NCBI GenBank assembly: GCA_947475475.1
Contig: CANJOG010000118.1
Coordinates: forward strand, 1 to 6,571
Length of the DNA stretch: 6,571 bases
Direction of reading: 5' to 3'
DNA from: Acetobacteraceae bacterium
GTDB taxonomy: Bacteria > Pseudomonadota > Alphaproteobacteria > Acetobacterales > Acetobacteraceae
Under the pieces are notes generated by a model. That model searched no databases and had not been told where the DNA came from. It saw only the letters and a list, made by a program, of their open reading frames with translations. Every line of letters begins with the position of its first letter. Within the stretch, counting starts at the first letter, position 1. Shown here in pieces: positions 1 to 5,465 of the stretch. The position numbers and the translations under genes were made by a program.

Positions 1-1300
1 GGCCGCCGCCCTGGTGCTCGGCTCCGCGACCGGCACCGCCTATCACGGCACTTTCACCGTCGATGCCTTTGCCCGCTTTGCCAAGCTGCTGATCCTGGTG
101 GGCGCGGCTTTCGCGGCCATTCTCAGCCTGGACTTCAATGAGCGGGAGGGATTTGGCCGGTTCGAATTTCCGGTGCTGATCCTGTTCGCCGTCACCGGCA
201 TGATGGTGATGGTCTCGGCCACCAATATGATGACGCTGTATCTCGGCCTCGAGCTGCAATCGCTGTCGATCTATGTGCTGGCGGCCTTCGCGCGTGACAA
301 TCTGCGCTCCTCCGAAGCCGGGTTGAAGTATTTCGTGCTCGGCGCGCTGGCTTCCGGCCTGCTGCTCTATGGCATGTCGCTGGTCTATGGCTTTACCGGC
401 ACGATGCAGTTCGCCGGCATTGCCCAGGCGCTGGCCGATCCGGCCAAGGCCTCGACGGGTGCCGTTATCGGCGTGGTGTTCGTGGTCGCGGCACTGGCCT
501 TCAAGCTCTCCGCCGTGCCGTTCCATATGTGGACGCCGGATGTCTATGAAGGCGCACCGACCTCGGTCACCGCCTTCCTCGGCACAGCGCCGAAAGTGGC
601 CGCCGTGGCGCTGCTGCTGCGCGTCCTCGTCGGGCCGTTCGGCCATCTGATCGGCCAGTGGCAGCAACTCATCGTGTTGATCTCCATCGCCTCGATGCTG
701 CTCGGCGCGCTGGCCGCGATCGGGCAGACCAATATCAAGCGCCTGATGGCTTATTCCTCGATTGGCCATATGGGCTTCGCCCTGATCGGCCTCGCCGCCG
801 GATCGCAGGACGGTATTCGTGGCGTGCTGGTCTATATGATCACCTATGTGTTCATGTCGGCCGGCGCTTTCGCCTGCATCATCGCCATGCGCAAAAAGGG
901 TCTGGCGGTCGAGAAGATTTCCGACCTCGCGGGGCTCGGTAAGGCCGATCCGGCGCTGGCGCTGGGCTTTGCCATTTTCATGTTCAGCATGGCCGGCATC
1001 CCGCCGCTCGCCGGTTTCTTCGGCAAGCTCTATGTCTTCCTCGCCGCGGTTCAATCGGGGCTGTGGACGCTCGCCGTTCTCGGTGTGCTCACCAGCGTGA
1101 TTGGTGCCTTCTACTATCTGCGCGTGCTGAAAGTGGTGTTCTTCGACACGGTTCCGGCCGGGTCCGAAGCGATCTTTGACCGTCGGGCGCCCTCGCTGTC
1201 TTTCGTGGCGGCGGCGGCTGGCATCTTCACCCTGGTGTTCTTCGCCGTCCCAGGCCCCTTCGTGGCGGCGGCGCATAACGCCGCGAAGTCCCTGTTCTGA
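1..1300 (+). CDS. nuoN: NADH-quinone oxidoreductase subunit N, 3' portion (5' end outside window)
   Basis: NuoN is one of the antiporter-like membrane subunits of respiratory complex I, which couples NADH oxidation by quinone to proton export across the inner membrane. The reading frame is already open at base 2, so the start lies upstream; 432 codons are visible and the family is usually about 480 residues, so roughly 45 N-terminal residues are missing. Counting from the GTG at 14, key family residues are present: Glu80 in GLELQSLSIYVL, Lys164 in FKLSAVPFHMWTPDVYEGAP, Lys194 in APKVAAVALLLR and Lys338 in GFFGKLYVF. These match the conserved Glu and Lys residues of the proton channel in E. 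coli NuoN. About twelve hydrophobic helices follow one another. The stop is TGA at 1298-1300. As nuoN normally closes the nuo operon, the genes after it are probably read through from the nuo transcript. No internal break is seen. Confidence 0.97.
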   Translation, partial: AAALVLGSATGTAYHGTFTVDAFARFAKLLILVGAAFAAILSLDFNEREGFGRFEFPVLILFAVTGMMVMVSATNMMTLYLGLELQSLSIYVLAAFARDNLRSSEAGLKYFVLGALASGLLLYGMSLVYGFTGTMQFAGIAQALADPAKASTGAVIGVVFVVAALAFKLSAVPFHMWTPDVYEGAPTSVTAFLGTAPKVAAVALLLRVLVGPFGHLIGQWQQLIVLISIASMLLGALAAIGQTNIKRLMAYSSIGHMGFALIGLAAGSQDGIRGVLVYMITYVFMSAGAFACIIAMRKKGLAVEKISDLAGLGKADPALALGFAIFMFSMAGIPPLAGFFGKLYVFLAAVQSGLWTLAVLGVLTSVIGAFYYLRVLKVVFFDTVPAGSEAIFDRRAPSLSFVAAAAGIFTLVFFAVPGPFVAAAHNAAKSLF

Positions 1301-1318
1301 CCCAGCCTTGTTCTGCAT

Positions 1319-1323
1319 AGGGA
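1319..1323 (+). promoter_or_regulatory. Shine-Dalgarno site supporting the TTG start of birA
   Basis: AGGGA lies 7 bases before the TTG at 1331. The frame upstream of that TTG stays open only back to the nuoN stop at 1298-1300 and contains no ATG, GTG or other TTG. The site plus the spacing therefore fix TTG 1331 as the start. Confidence 0.6.
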
Positions 1324-1330
1324 CACCGCA

Positions 1331-2128
1331 TTGACGGAGACTGGCAGCGCCGGCGGAAGCCGGCGCTCCACATTTCAGCTCCTGCCGCCCTGGCGGCTTG
1401 AGGTGCATGAGACGTTGCCCTCCACGGCCGATCTCATTCGCGCGCGGGCCGGAGCGGGGGAGGCGGCTGGCCTCGCTGTGCTCGCGCTCCGTCAGACCCA
1501 AGGGCGCGGCAGCCGCGGGCGGGAATGGGTCGCCCCCGAGGGCAATCTTAATCTCTCCATCCTGCTCCGCCCGGCCATTCCGGCCGCACAAGCCGGTCGC
1601 TTTGCCCTGCTGGCCGGCGTGGCGGTCGCCGAGACGGTGGATGAATTCCTGCCTGGCCCGTCGCATGCGCGGCTGAAATGGCCCAATGACGTATTGCTGG
1701 ACGGCGCCAAGCTCGCCGGTATCCTGATTGATGCTGCCATAGGGGGCGCCAAGGAGACCGGGGCCGCGATCGACTGGCTGGCGATCGGCATGGGCGCCAA
1801 TCTCGCCGCAGCGCCGGAGATACCAGGCCGTCCGACTGTGGCGCTTTCCCGCCACACCGTGCCGCCCTCGCCGGAAAAGTTTGCCTCCAGTCTGCTGGCC
1901 CATCTGGCGGACTGGCTGGAGCGCGACGATCAGGGTGGCGCGGCGCTGATCGAGGCATGGCGCGCCCGCGCCCACCTGCACGGGGAAACGCTGCGCATCG
2001 CGCTCGGTGCTGATATCGTCACCGGTGCGTATGACGGTATCACCCCGGACGGAAATTTGCTGCTGCGCACCGAGGGCGGTCCGCGCAGCCTCGCGACTGG
2101 TGAAATCCTGCTCGGAACAGGGGCCTGA
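1331..2128 (+). CDS. birA: Biotin--[acetyl-CoA-carboxylase] ligase (monofunctional, no DNA-binding domain)
   Basis: This enzyme activates biotin with ATP to biotinyl-5'-AMP and transfers it to a lysine of biotin-dependent carboxylases in the cytoplasm. The 265-residue product has a disordered-looking N-terminus of about 22 residues, then the catalytic domain. It carries the biotinyl-AMP-binding glycine/arginine loop GRGSRGREW (residues 58-66), KWPNDVLLDGAKLAGIL (116-132, with the active-site lysine in KLAG) and a small C-terminal SH3-like domain (about 216-265) ending in LATGEILLG. No helix-turn-helix precedes the catalytic domain, so it should not act as a repressor of biotin genes the way E. 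coli BirA does. The start is TTG at 1331, backed by an AGGGA site. It sits 30 bases after nuoN and one base before coaX, an arrangement usual in alphaproteobacteria. Confidence 0.95.
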   Translation: MTETGSAGGSRRSTFQLLPPWRLEVHETLPSTADLIRARAGAGEAAGLAVLALRQTQGRGSRGREWVAPEGNLNLSILLRPAIPAAQAGRFALLAGVAVAETVDEFLPGPSHARLKWPNDVLLDGAKLAGILIDAAIGGAKETGAAIDWLAIGMGANLAAAPEIPGRPTVALSRHTVPPSPEKFASSLLAHLADWLERDDQGGAALIEAWRARAHLHGETLRIALGADIVTGAYDGITPDGNLLLRTEGGPRSLATGEILLGTGA

Positions 2129-2129
2129 C

Positions 2130-2936
2130 ATGGAACTCGTGATCGACGCGGGCAATACCAACATCGTCTTCGCCGTGCATGACGGGCGGAAATGGGTTGG
2201 CAATTTCCGCATTGCCACCGATCCGCAACGCACCTCGGACGAATACGCGGTCTGGCTGCTGACCCTGCTCCAGCACAGCGGCATCAAGGCCAGCCAGGTG
2301 AAGAGTGCGGTCATTGGCACGGTGGTGCCGGCCGCGCTCTACAATCTGCGCCGCCTCTGCCGCGTCTGGTTCAAGGTTGAGCCGCTGATTGCCCGGTCGC
2401 GGCTGGACTGGGGCTTCGAGATCAAGGTGGACCGGCAGGAGGAGGTGGGCGCTGACCGCTTGCTCAACGCGCTGGCAGCTCATCAGCGCTACAAGGGGCC
2501 GCTGATTGTCATCGATTTCGGCACCGCCACCACCTTCGACGTGGTGGATGGCGAGGGCAATTACCTCGGCGGCGCCATCTGTCCCGGCGTGAACCTCTCC
2601 ATCGAGGCGTTGCACCGCGCGGCTGCCCGTCTGCCGCGCATTGGTATCGGGCGCCCGCATGTGGTGGTCGGCAAGGACACCATCGCTGCCATGCAGTCCG
2701 GCATCTATTGGGGATATGTCGGCATGATCGAGGGGTTGGTGACACGAATCCGCGCCGAATTTCCCGATCCGCTCAAGGTTGTGGCGACTGGCGGGCTGGC
2801 GCCGCTGATCGGCGAGGGCACCGAGATGATCGAGCGCATTGACGCAGACCTGACCCTCGATGGACTTCGCCTGTTGGCATCACGCAACCCGATCCCTACA
2901 TCACCAGTAACAAATTCACGGATCGAAGAAGAGTAA
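2130..2936 (+). CDS. coaX: Type III pantothenate kinase
   Basis: CoaX phosphorylates pantothenate with ATP, the first step of coenzyme A synthesis. Type III enzymes belong to the ASKHA (actin/Hsp70/sugar kinase-like) fold, need a monovalent cation and are not inhibited by CoA. The 268-residue product has the N-terminal nucleotide loop DAGNTN (residues 6-11), GADR (107-110, holding the likely catalytic Asp109), the second phosphate/cation motif IDFGTATTFD (128-137), GGAICPGV (147-154) and the adenosine-side motif VVATGGLAPLI (217-227). I chose ATG 2130, one base after the birA stop, because the protein begins MELVIDAGNTN directly at the first conserved strand; the frame is open further upstream but only as overlap with birA. 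CAGGGG at 2118-2123 is a fair ribosome site. The last 18 residues (from about Asn253) are less conserved in appearance and richer in A/T. Its stop overlaps an ATG in TAATG. Confidence 0.96.
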   Translation: MELVIDAGNTNIVFAVHDGRKWVGNFRIATDPQRTSDEYAVWLLTLLQHSGIKASQVKSAVIGTVVPAALYNLRRLCRVWFKVEPLIARSRLDWGFEIKVDRQEEVGADRLLNALAAHQRYKGPLIVIDFGTATTFDVVDGEGNYLGGAICPGVNLSIEALHRAAARLPRIGIGRPHVVVGKDTIAAMQSGIYWGYVGMIEGLVTRIRAEFPDPLKVVATGGLAPLIGEGTEMIERIDADLTLDGLRLLASRNPIPTSPVTNSRIEEE

Positions 2937-2971
2937 TGGACGACCCACATTTGATGGACGCCACCGCCTAA
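2936..2971 (+). CDS. Possible 11-codon bridging ORF between coaX and rnj (translational coupling)
   Basis: The frame reads MDDPHLMDATA and stop. Its ATG overlaps the coaX stop in TAATG (2934-2938) and its own TAA overlaps the rnj ATG in a second TAATG (2969-2973). The purine run GAAGAAGAG just ahead could serve as a ribosome site, whereas I see no clear one directly before the rnj ATG. A ribosome finishing coaX could re-initiate here and be delivered to the rnj start. The peptide itself is probably without function. The frame may be a by-product of the 17-base duplication described for this spot. That it is translated is inference. Confidence 0.35.
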   Translation: MDDPHLMDATA

Positions 2972-2985
2972 TGGACGCCATCTCC
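2952..2985 (+). repeat. 17-base imperfect tandem duplication at the rnj start
   Basis: TGATGGACGCCACCGCC (2952-2968) is followed directly by TAATGGACGCCATCTCC (2969-2985); 14 of 17 positions agree, with ATGGACGCCA exact in both. A further ATGGACG stands at 2936. Removing one 17-base unit would join ATG 2936 in frame to RNase J. Confidence 0.75.
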
Positions 2986-4617
2986 GGCGACCTCGCTTTC
3001 CTGCCATTGGGCGGGACGGGCGAGATCGGCATGAATCTCAATCTGTACCGCTGCAACGGCAAATGGCTCGCTGTCGATTGCGGCATCGGCTTTGGCGGCT
3101 CCGATCAGCCGGAAGTCGATGTGATGATGCCGGACCCCACCTTCATCGCCGAGCGGCGCAAGGAGCTGGTCGGGCTCGTGCTCACCCATTCGCATGAGGA
3201 CCATCTCGGCGCGGTTGCCTGGCTGTGGCGGCATCTGAAATGCCCGGTCTATGCGACGCCTTATACGGCGGCGGTGCTGCGGCGGAAGCTGGCCGAGGCG
3301 GGGCTGCTCAACGAGGTGCGCGTCATTGTGCATCCGATGGGCGGGCGCTTCACGGTCGGGCCGTTCGACCTGCAATACATCAACATGGCCCATTCCCTGC
3401 CGGAAGCGCAGTCGCTGGCCATCCGCACGGTGCATGGCACGATCTTCCATTCCGGCGACTGGAAGCTGGACCCGCATCCGCTGGTCGGCCCGCCCACCGA
3501 TGAGGACGCTTTGCGCGCGCTCGGCGATGAGGGCGTGCTCGCCATGATCTGCGATTCCACCAATGCGACGGTGGAAGGCCATTCCGGGTCGGAATCCGAG
3601 GTGCGGCGCAATCTGGCCGCGCTGATCAAGACCATCCCCGGCCGGGTTGCCGTCACCTGCTTCGCCAGCAATGTCGCCCGCGTCGAGAGCATCGCGCTGG
3701 CAGCAGGGGCTGCCGGGCGCAGCGCCGCGCTGGTCGGGCGATCCCTGCGGAACCTCGACGAGACGGCACGCGCCTGCGGCTATCTCAAGGGCATTCCGCA
3801 ATTCGTCCCCGAGGACGATATCGGCTCCATCCCGGACGAGAATCTGCTGATCATCTGCACCGGCAGCCAGGGCGAGCCGCGCTCGGCGCTGGCCAAGATT
3901 GCCGCCGACCAGCATCCGAATGTGGTGCTGGGCGAGGGCGATACGGTGATCTTCTCCAGCCGCGTCATTCCCGGCAATGAGCGCTCCATCCACGCCATGC
4001 AGGAAAACCTGGCGCGGCGCGGCGTGCGGGTGATGACCGAGAAGGACCATATGGTCCATGTCTCCGGCCACCCGGCGCGCGACGAGTTGCGCCGCATGTA
4101 TGCGCTGGTGCGTCCGACCCACTCCATCCCGGTGCATGGCGAATGGCGCCACCTCACTGCCCATGCCGAGCTGGCGCGCGTGGCCGGATCGCAGCCGATT
4201 GTCATCGAGGATGGCGATATTGTGCAGATCGCGCCTGGCCGCGTCGATGTGATCGACAGCGCGCCGATCGGCCGCTGGGCGGTCGATGGCAACCGCCTGG
4301 TCCCGCTCGATGGCGGGGTGATGGCCGCACGCCGGCGCATGCTGTTCAACGGCGTGGTGGTGGCATCGCTGGCGGTCGATGAGACCGGCAAGCTCTGCGG
4401 CACGCCCCGCATCTCTGCCCCCGGATTGCTGGAACCGGACGATCCCGAGACCAAGAAGGCGGCGTCTGATCTTGCTTTCATCATAAGCGAACTGCCCGGC
4501 AAGATCCGCCGTGACGACGAGGCACTCTCAGAAGCCACCCGCGCCGCGCTCCGGCGTTCGCTCGGCCGGCGCTTGCAGAAGCGGCCGATGGTGGATGTGC
4601 ATCTTATCCGGGTTTAG
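2971..4617 (+). CDS. rnj: Ribonuclease J (metallo-beta-lactamase / beta-CASP RNase)
   Basis: RNase J is a zinc-dependent nuclease with 5'-to-3' exonuclease and endonuclease activity in rRNA maturation and mRNA decay. The 548-residue product is of normal length. It starts with FLPLGGTGEIGMNL (10-23), then the metal-binding motif HSHEDH (residues 73-78: His73, His75, Asp77, His78), with further ligands likely at His141 (MAHSLPE) and Asp163 (HSGDWKLDPHP). The beta-CASP part shows CDSTNA (Asp195), TCFASNVARV (229-238), CTGSQGEPRSAL (296-307), VSGHPARDE (364-372) and the final metal ligand His389 in PVHGEWRH. A C-terminal domain (about 440-548) ends VDVHLIRV. All catalytic residues appear intact. 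ATG 2971 is the only start in this frame that keeps the usual N-terminus; it has no evident ribosome site of its own and overlaps the stop of the bridging frame. Lying 34 bases after coaX, it is probably expressed with it. Confidence 0.97.
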   Translation: MDAISGDLAFLPLGGTGEIGMNLNLYRCNGKWLAVDCGIGFGGSDQPEVDVMMPDPTFIAERRKELVGLVLTHSHEDHLGAVAWLWRHLKCPVYATPYTAAVLRRKLAEAGLLNEVRVIVHPMGGRFTVGPFDLQYINMAHSLPEAQSLAIRTVHGTIFHSGDWKLDPHPLVGPPTDEDALRALGDEGVLAMICDSTNATVEGHSGSESEVRRNLAALIKTIPGRVAVTCFASNVARVESIALAAGAAGRSAALVGRSLRNLDETARACGYLKGIPQFVPEDDIGSIPDENLLIICTGSQGEPRSALAKIAADQHPNVVLGEGDTVIFSSRVIPGNERSIHAMQENLARRGVRVMTEKDHMVHVSGHPARDELRRMYALVRPTHSIPVHGEWRHLTAHAELARVAGSQPIVIEDGDIVQIAPGRVDVIDSAPIGRWAVDGNRLVPLDGGVMAARRRMLFNGVVVASLAVDETGKLCGTPRISAPGLLEPDDPETKKAASDLAFIISELPGKIRRDDEALSEATRAALRRSLGRRLQKRPMVDVHLIRV

Positions 4618-4626
4618 TCTGTCCAT

Positions 4627-4896
4627 ATGAAAGACCAGATCGTCACTGCCGGCGTGCTCTATCTGCTCATCTGGGCGGTGACGCTGTTCGCCGTCCTGCC
4701 GCTTGGCACGCGTCCGGTTGCCGACCCAGATGCAAAAAGCGGCTGGCGTGGCGCACCGGAAAAGCCGCGCATGGGGCGCAAGGTGCTGATCACCACGCTG
4801 GTGGCGCTGGTGGTCTGGGGTGCCTGCGAGGCGGTGATCCAGAGCGATTTACTGAGCTTCCGCGACGGTTTCATGACCTACGACCCCGCGAAATAG
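4627..4896 (+). CDS. DUF1467 family small membrane protein
   Basis: The product has 89 residues and two hydrophobic helices (about 6-26, and about 52-74 following the basic stretch KPRMGRK). Between them lies a short charged loop containing LPLGTRPVADPD and WRGAPEKPR, the pattern I associate with DUF1467, a small alphaproteobacterial family of unknown function sometimes labelled predicted secreted protein. Helix 1 could be read as a signal peptide, but no clear cleavage site follows, so an inner-membrane hairpin is more likely. The ATG lies 9 bases after the rnj stop, with only weak ribosome-site bases ahead. It is usually found between rnj and proS in this group, as here. Family assignment is from memory of the pattern; no function is proposed. 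Confidence 0.85.
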   Translation: MKDQIVTAGVLYLLIWAVTLFAVLPLGTRPVADPDAKSGWRGAPEKPRMGRKVLITTLVALVVWGACEAVIQSDLLSFRDGFMTYDPAK

Positions 4897-4902
4897 GCGG
4901 GG
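4884..4902 (+). terminator. GC-rich hairpin over the stop codon of the DUF1467 gene
   Basis: CCCCGC (4884-4889) and GCGGGG (4897-4902) form a perfect 6-base-pair stem with a 7-base loop that includes the TAG stop at 4894-4896. It stands at the end of the gene string, where a terminator is expected. There is no T-run after it, so it could equally be an RNA 3'-end stabiliser or chance in GC-rich DNA. Confidence 0.35.
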
Positions 4903-4903
4903 G

Positions 4904-4931
4904 GACTCAGACGGGGCGACTCTGACGGGAC
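4904..4931. repeat. Two-copy 14-base tandem repeat
   Basis: GACTCAGACGGGGC (4904-4917) is followed directly by GACTCTGACGGGAC (4918-4931), agreeing at 12 of 14 positions; the next bases, GACT, begin a third partial copy. No function is evident; it looks like a slippage product just after the operon end. Confidence 0.6.
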
Positions 4932-5032
4932 GACTTCGCGCTCCACCTCACGCGTCGGGCATGAAACCGGAGCGCATATTGAACGTTATTGATGTGTGGA
5001 GAGCCAATACTTGGGCGGCAAGTAACAGGGCC

Positions 5033-5072
5033 AGAAATGAAGAACGCCCCATCAGCGGCGGCTGATGAGGCG
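5033..5072 (-). terminator. Strong hairpin, intrinsic-terminator-like on the - strand
   Basis: CGCCCCATCAGC (5045-5056) and GCTGATGAGGCG (5061-5072) pair at 11 of 12 positions (one C/A mismatch) around the loop GGCG. Read on the - strand, the stem is followed by TTCTTCATTTCT (complement of 5033-5044), 8 T in 12 bases, which fits a factor-independent terminator. On the + strand it is followed by CGCTCAATCC, without a T-run. It therefore suggests a - strand transcript arising somewhere between about 5100 and 5380. It could instead end stray antisense transcription. Confidence 0.5.
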
Positions 5073-5142
5073 CTCAATCCTCTACCACGTTCAGGAGTTT
5101 GCGCCCCGGTCAAAGACCTCGCGCATCATCCTGCGTGCTAGC

Positions 5143-5181
5143 GTTTCCTCCCCAAACCTGACCGTCCCCCTGCGGTTTCAG
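5143..5181 (+). other. Two adjacent hairpins with C-rich loops
   Basis: The first is GTTT (5143-5146), loop CCTCCCC, AAAC (5154-5157). The second is CTGACCG (5158-5164), loop TCCCCCTG, then CGGTTTCAG (5173-5181), pairing 7 bases with a TT bulge. Loops rich in CCUCCCC are typical of some alphaproteobacterial small RNAs thought to bind ribosome sites. Here neither a promoter nor a terminator of a + strand RNA is clear. On the - strand the same bases give a GGGGAGG sequence with no start codon at suitable spacing. Confidence 0.3.
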
Positions 5182-5406
5182 TCGCGCGTTTGTTAACCTA
5201 CAAGTCGGTTGGAGTCACGTGATTCCGTCCAAATTTCGTCACATTCGGGTGATTTTCTTTCGTAATCTTGTTGTGCAACGCAGCATCGTTGCCGACTATC
5301 GGTCATAAAACAACGGTTATGCCAACTATTGTGGCATCTATTCTTACCTATTTCTGTCGGGCTACGTAAAAGCTGGTGACACTCTCCCACCGCTTGGCGG
5401 TTTCAG
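5172..5406. repeat. 10-base direct repeats flanking the AT-rich segment
   Basis: GCGGTTTCAG occurs at 5172-5181 and again at 5397-5406, 225 bases apart. In both places the GCGGT forms the right arm of a small hairpin whose left arm contains ACCG (5161-5164 and 5389-5392). The segment between is much richer in A/T than its surroundings. No transposase or attachment-site machinery is visible. Confidence 0.45.
5182..5388. promoter_or_regulatory. AT-rich, dyad-rich probable promoter region of proS
   Basis: Perfect inverted repeats seen: TCACGTGA (5215-5222); TCAC/GTGA with 6 bases between (5239-5252); GCAACG/CGTTGC with 6 between (5275-5292); CATAA/TTATG with 8 between (5304-5321); ATGCCA/TGGCAT with 7 between (5319-5337). 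ProS needs a promoter here, since the upstream operon seems to end. I could not find a convincing -35/-10 pair: TTGTGC (5271-5276) with ACTATC (5295-5300) at 18 bases is a weak option on the + strand, and TTGGCA (complement of 5320-5325) with GATAGT (complement of 5295-5300) at 19 bases is a weak option on the - strand. Confidence 0.4.
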
Positions 5407-5432
5407 AAGCGGCCAATCCGCTCTATAGCGGG
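5389..5432 (+). promoter_or_regulatory. Alternative stem-loops in the proS leader
   Basis: ACCGC/GCGGT (5389-5393, 5397-5401) forms one small hairpin. AGCGG (5408-5412) can pair with CCGCT (5418-5422), and that same CCGCT can instead pair with AGCGG (5427-5431). The last two stems exclude each other, lying 34-58 bases before the proS start. This could be an RNA switch or simply repeated GC motifs; I recognise no known leader family. Confidence 0.3.
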
Positions 5433-5455
5433 CACCTCATTCATTGACCTGACCC

Positions 5456-5460
5456 AGGGA
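5456..5460 (+). promoter_or_regulatory. Shine-Dalgarno site of proS
   Basis: AGGGA stands 5 bases before ATG 5466 and fixes that start, which also gives the normal proline-tRNA synthetase N-terminus MRLSRSFVPTLKE. Confidence 0.7.
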
Positions 5461-5465
5461 TTCCG

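Larger units (their letters stand above)
4897..5465. other. Intergenic region of about 570 bases between the DUF1467 gene and proS
   Basis: No reading frame here looks like a real protein by length, composition or family motifs. The first part (to about 4960) is GC-rich with a short tandem repeat. A strong hairpin lies at 5045-5072. From about 5182 to 5388 the sequence becomes clearly richer in A/T than the flanking genes and is crowded with small inverted repeats, which fits a promoter/operator zone for proS and possibly for a divergent transcript. I find no tRNA-like cloverleaf, SRP RNA core, or known riboswitch core in it. Confidence 0.7.

Noticed and set aside
2007..2129. Upstream extension of coaX by 41 codons
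   Set aside because: The extension overlaps birA in another frame and has no pantothenate kinase features; ATG 2130 yields the standard N-terminus.
2968..4164. Long open frame of 398 codons on the - strand, opposite rnj
   Set aside because: It lies fully antisense to a well-supported RNase J gene and reads as a His/Asp/Arg-rich composition typical of shadow frames in GC-rich DNA; no family motif.
4907..5113. 68-codon - strand frame in the intergenic region
   Set aside because: It runs through the terminator-like hairpin, has no ribosome site I can see and no family-like sequence.
5219..5308. 29-codon + strand frame from GTG 5219 with GGAG four bases ahead
   Set aside because: Short, GTG start, tight spacing, no recognisable features, and it sits in the AT-rich dyad zone; chance is the simplest explanation.
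4897..5465. Possible tRNA, SRP RNA or 6S RNA gene
   Set aside because: No T-loop GTTCRA motif in a cloverleaf setting, no SRP RNA core sequence, and no long 6S-like rod with a central bubble that I could trace by eye.
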